DNA of 64,000 nt from the NCBI RefSeq assembly GCF_000169095.1, contig NZ_AAVU01000027.1, forward strand, positions 27,897 through 91,896, read 5' to 3'. Below the pieces are notes generated by a model. The model did not search any database and had not been told where the DNA came from. It saw only the letters and a program-made list of their open reading frames with translations. Numbering within the stretch: position 1 is the first letter of the stretch; the number at the start of each line of letters is the position of its first letter. Source of the DNA: Lyngbya sp. PCC 8106. Lineage in GTDB: Bacteria > Cyanobacteriota > Cyanobacteriia > Cyanobacteriales > Microcoleaceae. Below, piece after piece: positions 23,100 to 33,300 of the stretch. The position numbers were made by a program, and so were the translations under genes.

Positions 23100-25601
23100 G
23101 TGCGAAATGTTCCTGTCAAAGTGAAGGGATAAAACCCGAAACGTAAGCAGGGAAGTGGTTTTTGGAAAACAAAACCCACTTTAACTTTGAAAATGTGACC
23201 TTAAAGGAAGGTCAAACTCGGAGTCAATGGTATAAGTTACAGAGCCTTAACAGGCAAAAGTAACCCAAATCCAAAGAGTTAAGGCAATTTCCACAGTGTC
23301 AGACTGATTATCAAAACACTGAAGCTGGAAATAACGGGAAATCAGGTATAAGTCAAATACCAAAGTAGTTCTCTAGCCAATTGCCCAAGAATAACGAAAG
23401 TGAACGTCTGGCTTGAACCGTCGTAAATGTGAAGTAGCGAAAATGACTTGATACGCTGCGTTCAAAAGAACAAGGGGAATAGATAGAAATTTCTATGTGT
23501 TTCTATAAAGAGGTAAGATGTTAATCATAACACTTACACAGACTCCCAAAAGTACCCCGGCGGACAGGACGATTCTAAAGGCAATAACCCCGTTTTCAAG
23601 GAACGTTAAAAACCCTCATCTACTCCTACAGAGGTCGAATACTGATAGGTAGCCACAAATCTAAGGCGGATGTTATGAGGGCGAAAGATGGAGTCAGAAG
23701 CTAAAGCCTAGATGTAATATTTAGGATACGCTGATAGATTCCGGTCAAGTTGTTAGGTAAAGTTTCAATTAGCAGTTAAAACGGTGAAAACGAGTATAAC
23801 CAAGACTACGACTGCATGGAATACAATCAATTGGGCGAAAGTTCAACGGATAGTATTTAAGCTGCAAAAGAGAATTTACCAGGCATCAATATCGGGTCAA
23901 AATGCGAAAGCTCGAAAGCTTCAAAAGCTCCTAGTTAAGTCGTATTACGCCAAACTCTTAGCAATAAGAAGGGTTACTCAAGATAATCAGGGTAAGAAAA
24001 CAGCCGGGGTAGATGGAATTAAATCTATTACACCCAATCAACGGTTAGAACTTGCCAAAAATCTAAGCAAATACCAAAAGGCACCACTCCGCAGGAAATG
24101 GATACCCAAATCCAAGGATGAAAAACGCCCTTTAGGAATCCCGACTATACACGATAGAGTAAGGCAAGCTTTGGTAAAATCTGGGTTAGAACCACAATGG
24201 GAAGCCAGATTCGAGGGGGAAAGCTACGGGTTTAGACCCGGACGTTCAGCCCATGACGTAATGTCACGAATCTTCCAAAGTATCAACAAAGGTGAATATT
24301 ACATCTTAGATGCTGACATCGCAAAGTGTTTCGACCAGATTAACCATGAACACCTACTGTCCAAAATCGATTGTCCATCAACAATAAAAGCCCAAATCAG
24401 ACAATGGTTGAAGGCTGGAGTTATGGACAACTGCATATTTGAGGCAACAGAGGCAGGCACACCACAAGGAGGTGTTATTAGTCCTCTACTTGCTAACATC
24501 GCACTGGATGGAATGAGTAGGCTTGTTGAGAAATTCTTTCCAAAAAGAACAAACAACAATAAAAACTACGCAAAAATCATTAGGTATGCAGATGACTTTG
24601 TGGTAATTAGCCCACAAATAGAAATCATTCAACAGTGCCAAATCGCCATCGAAGAATGGTTAAAACCTATCGGGTTAGAACTGAAACCAGCTAAAACCCG
24701 TATATGTCATACACTAAAAGAAATTGAAGTGAAAGGCATAAAGGTTAAACCTGGATTCGACTTTCTAGGTTGGAACTTCAGACAATACCCAGTGGGAAAA
24801 CACCACTCTGGTAAAACTGGTGGTAAGAACTCAAAACTAATAGGGTTCAGAACCATAATAAAACCTAGCAAGAAAGCAATTAAAGCTCACGCAGATAAGG
24901 TTAAGGAAGTGATTAAAACTCACAAAACTGCACCCCAATACACACTAATCAAACACCTAAACCCGGTAATTAGAGGATGGTGTAACTACCATTCCAAAGT
25001 TGTCTCCAAAAAGACATTCTCCTCTCTAGACAACATCAGATGGCAAAGATTAAGAGCATGGACAGTTAGCAGATGCGGTAAAGCTAGTTACGATCAACTG
25101 AAGAAATACTTCAGGAAAAACGGTAATATGGCATGGAGTTTTGAAACCAAGGATGGTTATAAACTACTAAACCATACTGAAATAGCTATTACCCGTCACG
25201 TAACTATAAGACCTGAAGCATCACCCTATGATGGAAACTGGACTTATTGGAGTACAAGAAAAGGTACAGCCTACGATGTACCTAAACGAGTAGCAAATTT
25301 GCTCAAAAAGCAAAAAGGCAAATGTAAATCATCTGGACAATATTTCACCCCAGATGATATTGTAGAAATCGATCATATCATCCCAACGTCAATAGGCGGT
25401 AAAGATGAATACAAAAATCTGCAATTATTACATCGCCACTGTCACGACATTAAAACGGCAACCGATGGGTCTTACAACTCAAAAGAAACCGGATGTTCTG
25501 ATGATAACAGATAACTTGTACCAGGAGCCGTGTGCTGTGAAAGTAGCAAGCACGGTTTTGAATGGGAGTCGGGGGTTGTAAAGCCCCCCTCGACCCCTAA
25601 T
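23100..25601 (+). mobile_element. Complete group II intron with encoded reverse transcriptase
   Basis: The 5' end reads GTGCGA, matching the group II consensus GUGYG. An intron-encoded protein occupies the domain IV region. Domain V is clear at 25525-25558: a 34-base hairpin beginning GAGCCG, with a GAAA-type tetraloop region and ending CACGGTTT. A C/G-rich stem (GGGGGTTGTAAAGCCCCC) with a candidate branch-point A follows as domain VI, and the intron should end in AT near 25601. About 680 bases precede the ORF, right for domains I-III. It sits between dapB and the next gene, not inside a coding region. Confidence 0.88.
23784..25514 (+). CDS. ltrA: Group II intron reverse transcriptase/maturase with HNH endonuclease
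   Basis: A 576-residue intron-encoded protein. RT blocks are visible: GVDGIKSITPNQRLEL (about 75-90), RPLGIPTIHDRVRQAL (115-130), GFRPGRSAHD (149-158), ADIAKCFDQINHEHLL (177-192), GTPQGGVISPLLANI (225-239) and the catalytic YADD (268-271). The X/maturase domain follows, then a C-terminal HNH endonuclease (CKSSGQYF...EIDHIIPTSIGG...LLHRHCHDIKT, about 512-557). All parts look intact, so splicing and retrohoming may be possible. The start is GTG 23784, the first in-frame start in the domain IV region. Confidence 0.95.
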   Translation: MKTSITKTTTAWNTINWAKVQRIVFKLQKRIYQASISGQNAKARKLQKLLVKSYYAKLLAIRRVTQDNQGKKTAGVDGIKSITPNQRLELAKNLSKYQKAPLRRKWIPKSKDEKRPLGIPTIHDRVRQALVKSGLEPQWEARFEGESYGFRPGRSAHDVMSRIFQSINKGEYYILDADIAKCFDQINHEHLLSKIDCPSTIKAQIRQWLKAGVMDNCIFEATEAGTPQGGVISPLLANIALDGMSRLVEKFFPKRTNNNKNYAKIIRYADDFVVISPQIEIIQQCQIAIEEWLKPIGLELKPAKTRICHTLKEIEVKGIKVKPGFDFLGWNFRQYPVGKHHSGKTGGKNSKLIGFRTIIKPSKKAIKAHADKVKEVIKTHKTAPQYTLIKHLNPVIRGWCNYHSKVVSKKTFSSLDNIRWQRLRAWTVSRCGKASYDQLKKYFRKNGNMAWSFETKDGYKLLNHTEIAITRHVTIRPEASPYDGNWTYWSTRKGTAYDVPKRVANLLKKQKGKCKSSGQYFTPDDIVEIDHIIPTSIGGKDEYKNLQLLHRHCHDIKTATDGSYNSKETGCSDDNR

Positions 25602-25703
25602 GGTTAGGGATAGAAAATCATCGTAATTTGACTGATTAATTTGGTCTGAGCCTCCGATCATGCTATCCCCTAATACCTGACACAATACCACTGAAGTTAT
25701 TAT

Positions 25704-26390
25704 ATGTTGATTCCCTTAACTCGCAAAACCTTTGAGGAATTGATTCCTGCTGTTGCCACCAGCGAGCAATATCGTTATGCTTGGGGAAAACTCTCAGATT
25801 TTTTAAAGCGAGTGTTGATTTCGGCTGTTTGTGCCTCGGTGTGGATTATTATTGAGATTGCCGTTGAATCAGATAGCATCAAATCGGTTTTATTAATCTT
25901 AGGATTAATCACTATTCTTTACTGGTTTTGGGGACCCGTGGTTGAAGCCAGTTTACGCAATCTACAATGTCGTAAATATCCCTACTGTGGATTTTGGCAG
26001 GGAAAAGTTCTCGACTATTATATTACCGAAGAAGTGACCAGCGAACAGGAATCGGTCAACCAACGGGGAGATTTAATAATTATCGAAAACTTAGAGCGGC
26101 GAATAAATGTTGAAGTAGGAGACTCAAAAGGATTTACAACCAGCATTCAAGCCCCTCTAAACCGCTCTCACAAAAAACTTCATCGGGGTCAAGTTGCTCA
26201 ACTGATTGTCATGTCTTACCTCGAAGATTTAAGCCGAATTAGCCAAGTTTCTGACCTCTATATTCCCAGTCAAAACTTGTGGGTCAGTAACTATCCTTAT
26301 TTGCGTCGAGATGCCTTTGTTGATTTAAGTCGCTGGGTTCGTTCTCAACGCGAGACTCGCAGACGTTCACAAACTTCTGTAGATCGATAA
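25704..26390 (+). CDS. Conserved cyanobacterial membrane protein of unknown function
   Basis: A 228-residue protein with two membrane helices near the N-terminus (about 35-53 and 60-80, VLISAVCASVWIIIEIAV and SVLLILGLITILYWFWG), then a cytoplasmic part with CRKYPYCGFWQGKVLDYYI and a C-terminal basic tail. I recognise the pattern from cyanobacteria, where it is sometimes labelled phosphate ABC transporter permease; nothing in the sequence supports a permease. Its upstream neighbour is now the group II intron. Confidence 0.72.
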   Translation: MLIPLTRKTFEELIPAVATSEQYRYAWGKLSDFLKRVLISAVCASVWIIIEIAVESDSIKSVLLILGLITILYWFWGPVVEASLRNLQCRKYPYCGFWQGKVLDYYITEEVTSEQESVNQRGDLIIIENLERRINVEVGDSKGFTTSIQAPLNRSHKKLHRGQVAQLIVMSYLEDLSRISQVSDLYIPSQNLWVSNYPYLRRDAFVDLSRWVRSQRETRRRSQTSVDR

Positions 26391-26512
26391 AATCTGGATA
26401 TCCTTCATCTGTGTTTCATCTGAAAAAACGACTGATAACTGGAGAAGATGCTCGTATACATTAGAAGTATCTGGGGTGGTCAACTTCCTGTTCATTCATC
26501 GGAGGAAACACA

Positions 26513-26677
26513 ATGGAAACACCTGGAACTCTCAGTTTAGAGCAGCAATTCAAGTTAGAAGTTCTGCAAAAAGAAGTGAAACGATTAACCCAAGAACAAG
26601 CTCAAGCCTATCTGATTGAACTGATGCGTCAGAATATGGTTAAAGATAACTTACTCAAGCATTGGATAAAAAACTGA
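26513..26677 (+). CDS. nblA: NblA-family phycobilisome degradation adaptor
   Basis: A 54-residue protein with the NblA pattern: LSLEQQFKLEVLQKEVKRL (7-25), then EQAQAYLIELMRQNMVKDNLL. NblA binds phycobiliproteins and recruits the Clp protease to dismantle the phycobilisome during nitrogen or sulfur starvation. ATG 26513 has GGAGG about seven bases upstream. I looked for an NtcA box (GTAN8TAC) upstream and did not find a perfect one. Directly downstream is a TnpB element. A probable NblR-like response regulator is encoded at 61.9-62.7 kb. Confidence 0.87.
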   Translation: METPGTLSLEQQFKLEVLQKEVKRLTQEQAQAYLIELMRQNMVKDNLLKHWIKN

Positions 26678-26799
26678 AGTGAACATGGTCTGATTCTCCA
26701 AAGCATTCTAGAAGAATACAATCATTTTTCAGAAGCACACGAGCCACAATATCATCTATCCGGTCAATCATCTGGTTGGTGAGACATTTTCGTCTATAA

Positions 26800-28167
26800 G
26801 CCGTTACAAAATAGCTGTGCAACTGAATTGATAATACTGAATGTGCGCCTTTTCTGTAGTGGGTTGTAACTTGTTCGGCTCAATGCTACGATAGCTTCTA
26901 TGGTAACACGACGCATCACATACAGACTTTATCCAAATCGTCAGCAAGAAACCCAGTTGCATTGGGCGAGAAGAATGCACTGCTGTTTGTATAATGTGGC
27001 GATTGCCAACAGAAAAACGCAATATCAACGATTTAACCACTCGGTTGATTATTTCGAGCAACAGAATTCGCTGCCCGAGTTTAAGCAAGTTTGGACAGAG
27101 TACAAAAAGCTTGGTTCTCAAACATTGCAAGCAACTTTAAAGCGAGTTGATTTTGCGTTTAAACGTTTCTTTAAAGGATTGGGTAAATATCCCAAGTTCA
27201 AAGCCTCTCGACACTATTCAGGTTGGGATTATCCAAACAAACAAAGCTGGAAAGTCAACACCAATAACGGAATAAACGGTTACTTGAATCTTAGGGATTT
27301 AGATATCACCGTTCAGATGAGAGGAAAAGCCAGAACTTGGGGAGTTCCTAAAACTTGTACTGTTTTTTGGCGGAACGGTAAATGGTATGCGTCCATAACT
27401 GTTGAGTGTTGTCCGGGTAGACTCACAGGATTGGGAGCTATCGGTTTAGATTTCGGTTCTAAAGTTGCCATTGCCACCAGCGATGGTGAATTGATTGAGT
27501 CTCCTAAATTCCTCAAGCGAGCCATGGAAAACATCGCTCAACTTTCAAAAGGGTTAAGGCGCAAGCGTAAACCCGAAAAGCGTAAAGTCAAAGCGTCGAG
27601 GCGATGGAAAAAATGTCAGGCTCAAATCAACAAAGTTAAGCGTAAAGTCGCCAATCAACGGCAAGACTGGACACACAAAGTAGCAGCACAAATCGTTAGC
27701 GGTAATAGCTTGGTTGCTACAGAAAAACTAAATCTCAAAGGTATGACCCGTAAGGCAAAGAAAGGCAGTAAGAGAAAGTGCCAGAAGGCGGGACTTAACC
27801 GTAATTTATTAGACGTTGCGATTGGAATGCTTCGAGAATCAATCAAGTATAAAGTAGTCGAAGCAGGTGGAGTATTTTTAGAGGCTCCAACTAAGCAATT
27901 AAAGCCGACGCAACGATGCAACGAATGTTGGGAACTAACGCCTAAGACGCTCTCAGACAGACTGCATATTTGTAGCAATAAATCATGCGGTCATACTGCG
28001 GACAGAGATATTAATTCGGCTCAGGTTTGTTTGACTTGGGCAAGGGGTTTGGAACGAGCCTCTTTAGACGCAGAGTCGCGCATCTCTACTGATTGCGGAA
28101 GCATGAAGCAAATGTGGGCAAAGAAGCGTTACTAATCCCCAGTCTCTATAGACTGGGTGTAGTTCAT
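26800..28167 (+). mobile_element. TnpB-only IS between nblA and cobH (left end approximate)
   Basis: The element holds tnpB and no tnpA. The right end is sharp: hairpin CCCAGTCT-ctat-AGACTGGG at 28138-28157, then TGTAGTTCAT, typical of IS200/IS605-superfamily right ends. It stops exactly at the stop codon of the convergent cobH gene (28168-28170). The left end lies somewhere around 26800; I see no decisive hairpin there. Confidence 0.65.
26900..28135 (+). CDS. tnpB: TnpB RNA-guided nuclease
   Basis: A 411-residue TnpB that differs clearly in sequence from the one in mutY. RuvC residues: D184 (GLDFGSKVAIATSDGE), E275 (VATEKLNLKGM) and D368 in TADRDINSAQ. The zinc finger is CNEC (340-343) paired with CSNKSC (358-363); the second pair has an unusual C-x4-C spacing rather than C-x2-C. 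The omegaRNA would come from the 3' end and the right-end hairpin at 28138-28157. It appears intact. Confidence 0.93.
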   Translation: MVTRRITYRLYPNRQQETQLHWARRMHCCLYNVAIANRKTQYQRFNHSVDYFEQQNSLPEFKQVWTEYKKLGSQTLQATLKRVDFAFKRFFKGLGKYPKFKASRHYSGWDYPNKQSWKVNTNNGINGYLNLRDLDITVQMRGKARTWGVPKTCTVFWRNGKWYASITVECCPGRLTGLGAIGLDFGSKVAIATSDGELIESPKFLKRAMENIAQLSKGLRRKRKPEKRKVKASRRWKKCQAQINKVKRKVANQRQDWTHKVAAQIVSGNSLVATEKLNLKGMTRKAKKGSKRKCQKAGLNRNLLDVAIGMLRESIKYKVVEAGGVFLEAPTKQLKPTQRCNECWELTPKTLSDRLHICSNKSCGHTADRDINSAQVCLTWARGLERASLDAESRISTDCGSMKQMWAKKRY

Positions 28168-28797
28168 CTAATTCACATTCATCTCACGACCGTAGGCTTG
28201 CCAAGCCAAATCGACCAAACCATTCACAATCGCAACAGAGACCACCGCACTGCCTTTGCGACCATCAATCCGAATGTGAGGCACCATCGAATCATGTAAA
28301 CGAGATTTCGCCACATCCGCCCCCACAAAACCCGAAGGCGTTGCAATCACTAAAGCGGGTTTAATTTCTTCAGCCTCAATCAAATCAACCAAAGCCGAAA
28401 GCGCCGTTTGTTCTTGACCAATCACAAAAATGGCTTCAGGATAACGTCGGGCTAAAGTTTGAATTCCCCAAGCAGTGCGAGTTTTTTCTCGTTGGGGTCG
28501 AGTCACCGCTTCCATCGAACAATAGACAGGATTAGCAAAAGTCGCTAAAATCTGAGGACTAATCCCCACCTGCACCATCGGTACATCCACAACAATCGTT
28601 GTCCGGGCGGCTAAGGCTGCGGCTCCGGCTTGTAAAGCTTGATCAGAAAAGCGAACGAGGGACTTGTACTCAAAATCAGCAGTCGCGTAAATGACCCGAC
28701 GGACAATCTCGTACTCGGCTGGAGAAAAGACATGATCACCAATTTCGTGATCAATAATCCCTAGACTTTGGGCATCGGTAATGTGCCATTCCATCAT
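28168..28797 (-). CDS. cobH: Precorrin-8X methylmutase
   Basis: A 209-residue CobH/CbiC enzyme that moves the C11 methyl to C12 to form hydrogenobyrinate or cobyrinate in B12 synthesis. Visible motifs: ITDAQSLGIIDHEIGDH at the N-terminus, RRVIYATADFEY with the catalytic His region replaced in context by ATADFEY, VDVPMVQVGI, ATPSGFVGADVAKSRL and RKGSAVVSVAIVNGL near the C-terminus. Length is normal. The stop codon abuts the right end of the TnpB element. No other cobalamin genes are nearby. Confidence 0.9.
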   Translation of the reverse strand: MMEWHITDAQSLGIIDHEIGDHVFSPAEYEIVRRVIYATADFEYKSLVRFSDQALQAGAAALAARTTIVVDVPMVQVGISPQILATFANPVYCSMEAVTRPQREKTRTAWGIQTLARRYPEAIFVIGQEQTALSALVDLIEAEEIKPALVIATPSGFVGADVAKSRLHDSMVPHIRIDGRKGSAVVSVAIVNGLVDLAWQAYGREMNVN

Positions 28798-29030
28798 GAT
28801 CTTCCGCTATTATCCGTCTGCGAATCCGTGCATTACCTCCGAACCGAAAAAATCTGAGCCAGGTTTGATCTGTTTACAGGAGTTCGGGATGGGAATTGAG
28901 TGCAGCAAGGATTCTATATATTAGATAAGTTTATCAGGCAAAATGTAGAGTCGATCACTTTCGAGGGATTGAATTTAGACTTGCTCAAAATCAAACAGGA
29001 TCGAGAGTCTCGTCCATTCCCAATCCTGTA

Positions 29031-29385
29031 TTGACACTCCCACGCCGTAAACGGCGGGGATTCTTGGTTCAGCGAGTCCATTTAATACAGATAGGCTGCC
29101 CTATCTGCACCAGAGATGAATTCTCCCCAAGCGTTTTGCTCCATTTCAGAAACCTGTTTGGGTATGCCCTACCCTACAGTTCAAAACCTAAAATCTTGGT
29201 TTCTCTGTACTTGTTGCGTTGCGCGCTAATAAGCGTACAAGCTTTCCTGTACGGAACCCCATAACTTCAGTGCGTCAAGGTGCGTTGCCTTTCGGTGACT
29301 GGGTTTTTAGTGTGGTTGATTACCCTTTCCACAAAAGAAAGTTTAACATAAAGCCGTCAATCACGGACGGGGCTTGTATCCCAAT
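29031..29385. mobile_element. Non-autonomous IS200/IS605-derived element (no transposase)
   Basis: The left end TTGACACTCC is followed by CGCCGT-aa-ACGGCG (perfect hairpin, 29043-29056) and GGGATTC, a familiar IS200/IS605-type end. The right end has AAGCCGTC-aatcacg-GACGGGGCTT (29351-29375). Between them are about 290 bases with no transposase and no supported gene. This is what is expected of an internally deleted element mobilised in trans. The remaining gap 28798-29030 shows no gene. Confidence 0.68.
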
Positions 29386-29422
29386 TTTTTCGGTCAAATC
29401 AGTTAGATTGTTGAATTGAAAA

Positions 29423-30226
29423 TTAGCTTTCTGAAGTAGAAGCCTGATTAAACGCAGGAGTCAGATAAGCCGCCAAAACACCAATCAGAAATGCGGCAAT
29501 ATTACGAACTAATGGCACCCAATCCGAAGTCCGAGAGACAACCGGGCCGATCCCAAAGGCAATAAATAAGATTCCCCATAACGGAGAAAAAATCAAAGCC
29601 CACTGCCAAGCCACAATTTGTCCGGGTTTACGAGGAATAGCCGCAATACCACAAATCACTCCCCCCAAAGCAGAAGTAATCAGAGTTAAAATCCACTGTT
29701 CACGCGGAAGTCCGGGTACAACTCGACAACCCCCTTGGATTAAGCAAGATTTAACCGCATCCAGGGATTGAATGATAGATTGATCCTCGCCATTATCTCG
29801 TACAAAGTATTGGTTCCCATAACGGGTTTGTAGTTCCACCCAAAACGTCCGAGAAAGCAAAGCATAGAGGTCACGACCGACGTTAAAGTTGAGGATATTT
29901 CCGCCTCTTTGGTCAGCAACCAGCAAAACACTTTTATCATCGAGTCCCCAATAGCCCTTAACTGCACGACCCGGAGTGCGATCAAATTGAGTCAGAACTC
30001 TGAGTTTCCAGCCTGTCTCCGACTCAAATTGTTGAATTTCTGAGGCGATCAGTTGTTCTTGAGTGTCGGAGAGAATTTCTGCCAAGTCAATGATCGGAGT
30101 TTGAATCTTGGGGAGTAACTCCGGATTATCATAAGCCTGAGCAACCGGGGCGATCATCCAAGTCGATAAGCTTAGACAACACGCAACGATAGAGACCAGA
30201 AGCCGACGCAGCCATATCTGTTTCAT
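29423..30226 (-). CDS. psb32: Psb32-like TPM-domain protein (PSII repair)
   Basis: A 267-residue protein from ATG 30226. A signal peptide (KQIWLRRLLVSIVACCLSLS...APVAQA, 1 to about 30) is followed by a TPM domain (about 35-165: IIDLAEILSDTQEQLI, VLTQFDRTPGR, SVLLVADQRGGN, NFNVGRDL). Two C-terminal membrane helices follow. Psb32/TLP18.3 proteins act on the lumenal side of thylakoids in photosystem II repair under photooxidative stress. The TTG at 30241 is a possible but weaker start. Confidence 0.85.
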   Translation of the reverse strand: MKQIWLRRLLVSIVACCLSLSTWMIAPVAQAYDNPELLPKIQTPIIDLAEILSDTQEQLIASEIQQFESETGWKLRVLTQFDRTPGRAVKGYWGLDDKSVLLVADQRGGNILNFNVGRDLYALLSRTFWVELQTRYGNQYFVRDNGEDQSIIQSLDAVKSCLIQGGCRVVPGLPREQWILTLITSALGGVICGIAAIPRKPGQIVAWQWALIFSPLWGILFIAFGIGPVVSRTSDWVPLVRNIAAFLIGVLAAYLTPAFNQASTSES

Positions 30227-30353
30227 GGGATTTTCTATCAAGGTTTAAATTGTCAAGGATAAAGGATTTTGTTAACCCGCAGATAATCGAAATCTTATAT
30301 TTCTTTACAATTGTTAACTTTAACATAGAATTTGGGACTGTAGGGGCAATTGA

Positions 30354-33300
30354 TCAATTCCCGCTACCCGTAAATTCTTCTCTCTTCTCCGTTAACTGAC
30401 ACAAACTCCGATCTTCATTGCTGATATAGGGATTGTACTTAAGATAATCACCCACCCATTCACAAGCCCGTTCTATGAGATCATCGAGATCCAAATTCCA
30501 TAAAATCACCGTCTGATCTCGACTTGCGGAAGCTAACACCCGACTATCTGGACTAAAACTAATACTCATCACACTATTTTGATGACCCAGTAACGTTTTG
30601 AGCAAAGTCCCATTGTGGCGACTCCACAGCTTCACAAACCCGTCATAACTCGCTGAAGCAATCAGGTGACCATCGGGGCTAAAAACCACACTCGTGACAC
30701 TATCACTCGAACCTTTTAACAACGTTTCCAACAAAATCCCCTCACGACTCCAAAGCTTAACCGTATTGTCATAACCGGCTGAAGCAATCGTATGACCATC
30801 GGGACTAAAACTCACCCCCAACACATAAGCGTTATGGGCCATAATCGTTTTCAACAACTTTCCCTGTAAATTCCATAATTTCACCGTACCGTCATCACTC
30901 GCCGAAGCAATCATTCGACCATCAGGACTAAAACTCACACTATTGACCCATCCTTGATGACCCACAAACGTTTGGAGTAAACGACCTTCAGGAGTCCACA
31001 GTTTAACCGTTTTATCCTTGCTTCCCGTCACAATGAACTGACTGTTTGGACTAAAACTCACACTCATCAAACTATCACTATGCGCCGTCCACGTATTCAC
31101 GGTTGATAAGGGATGAAAAACTGAAGCCTCAGACTGAAGGAGAGATTGATCAAACTCTATACTTCCTCTCAGTGGAAAATAAAAGGATCGAAAATAAAGT
31201 TGTTCTCGCAATGATGTATAAGTCCAGAGAAAATGATCTCGTTGTTGAGCTTGTTTGGGATCAGGAGTAATCCGCCACAACTTCACACGATTGTCATAAC
31301 TCACCGTTGCTAACAGTTGACCATCAGGACTAAAACTAATCGCTGAAACCCGATCTTGGTATCCTTTTAAGGTTTGTAGTAAAGTTCCCGAACGACTCCA
31401 CAGCTTGACTGTTTGATCTTGAGATGCAGAAGCTAAGATTTGACCATCGGGACTAAAACTAACGCCTAAAACGCGATCCTGGTGTCCTTCTAATAGTTTC
31501 AGTGGAATATCTTCAATCCGCCACAATTTTACCTTTTTGTCATAACTCGAAGATGCCAAAATTTTACCATCTGGTGAAAAACTCACATTCGTCACCTGAT
31601 CTCCATGTCCTTCAAAAGTTCTCAAAAGTTCTCCATCTCGACTCCAAAGTTTAACTGTTTTATCCCCGCTTGCTGTTGCGATCATTTGACTGTCCGGAGA
31701 AAACTCAACACCATAAATGATCTGTTCATGTCCCCATAATATTTTCAGTAAACGGCCTTGACGATTCCATAATTTAATCGTTCGATCTGAACCGACAGTC
31801 GCGATTAATTCACCATCGGGTGAAAAGGTCACAGTATAAACTTTCGACTGATCAGAACTACTATGACGTAGTGTTTTTAGGAGTCTTCCTCTTGGGGTTA
31901 ATAATCGGGCTGTGCCGTCATTTCCTGCGGTGGCAATCACATCACCCTTGGGACTAAAACTCACCCAGTTTAAAGGAGAATAATGAGCCGTTATTGTTCT
32001 GAGTAGCTGTCCTTCTAAACTCCACAATTTTACAGTTTTGTCTTCGGAAGCGGAAGCAATAATTTGACCATCTGGTGAGAAAGACACACTAGAAACAATA
32101 TCGCCATGACCTCTGAGTGTAATTGGAATGGCTGCTATTTGAGTATCTTGACCCAACTTCCACAACTTTACAGTTTGATCTTGGGAAGATGAAGCAATCA
32201 TCTGAGCATTTGGACTAAAGCTCACACTGGTAATACTTTTTTGATGACCTTTCAAAGTATTGAGAAGTTTTCCTTTCGGAGTCCAAAGTTTAATCGCTTT
32301 ATCTACACTACCCGAAGCAATAACATTCCCATCAGGACTAAAACTAACATCCCAAACCACTTCGTTGTGTCCTTCTAAACGGTTGAGTTCGTGAATCCCA
32401 TAAACCGCTTGTTGTAGGGTTGCTGCAATTGAACTTTCGGTGTTTTGTAAGTCAAAGTTAATCAGGCTTAATTGTTTGAGTTGTCGCAAACGTTGTGCTG
32501 CTCTTAGACTTTCCATAATCGCATCAAACTTTTGATGGGAAAAAAACAAGGCATCAGAAGCAGCCGTTAAAGTTGCAATATTTGCAAGTTGTTTTTGTTT
32601 ATAAGCAATTTTGGCGGTAAAAGCAAGTCCGATTGCGGTAATAACAGCTAATCCTAATAGTTGTTTTAAAACTCGATTACGATGAATCAACTGCTGTTGA
32701 CTCATTTTTTGTAATGCTGCTTCTGCTTCTTTTTTCGCCACTTGTGCTTGTCTTAGTCGTTGATGAATTTCGGTTCGACGTTGTTGTTCTTTGATGGCGT
32801 AGCGTTGACGAATGGGTAAGACTAAATAATCATGTAAAAGTTGATAGCGATTTTCGGGTAGAGAGGTTTCACGAATACAGGTTTTTTCTCGTTGACGTAA
32901 TAATAAACCTGATTCTAAAATCACATCAATAAATGATACAGGTTGTTCTAAATCTTTGGATAGATCGAATTTATTATGGGAATGAATAGCTGTAATTAAC
33001 TCTCGACGAGTTTTGATCGGACGAGTAAATTTTTCATCGGTTAAAGCAAATAAAACATCCCAAGCTGCATCTTCATTTTCTTTTCCACAATCTTCGATCA
33101 CTTGCTCAATAGAATGTTTGATCAGTTCTGCTTTGGGATTTTTTCCCAGTTGTTTATATTGGGCGAAGGTGGTAATTCCCTGTCCTCCTTCTTCTTGAAG
33201 TTGCGCTCCTACCACTTGTAATTCGATGGGGCGAACTTCACCTTGTTCATCGGCTAAATCTTGAACTAAAGCATCAATTAAAGCCGGCTCTAATTCAAAT

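Noticed and set aside
26390..26512. NtcA site upstream of nblA
   Set aside because: No GTAN8TAC match; only partial GTA/TAC words are seen.
26804..27130. Leftward 108-residue frame at the start of the second TnpB element
   Set aside because: Antisense to tnpB; composition is that of a complementary-strand shadow.
29031..29419. Two overlapping short frames in the IS-like region
   Set aside because: They lie inside the non-autonomous element; no ribosome-binding site and no protein-like pattern.
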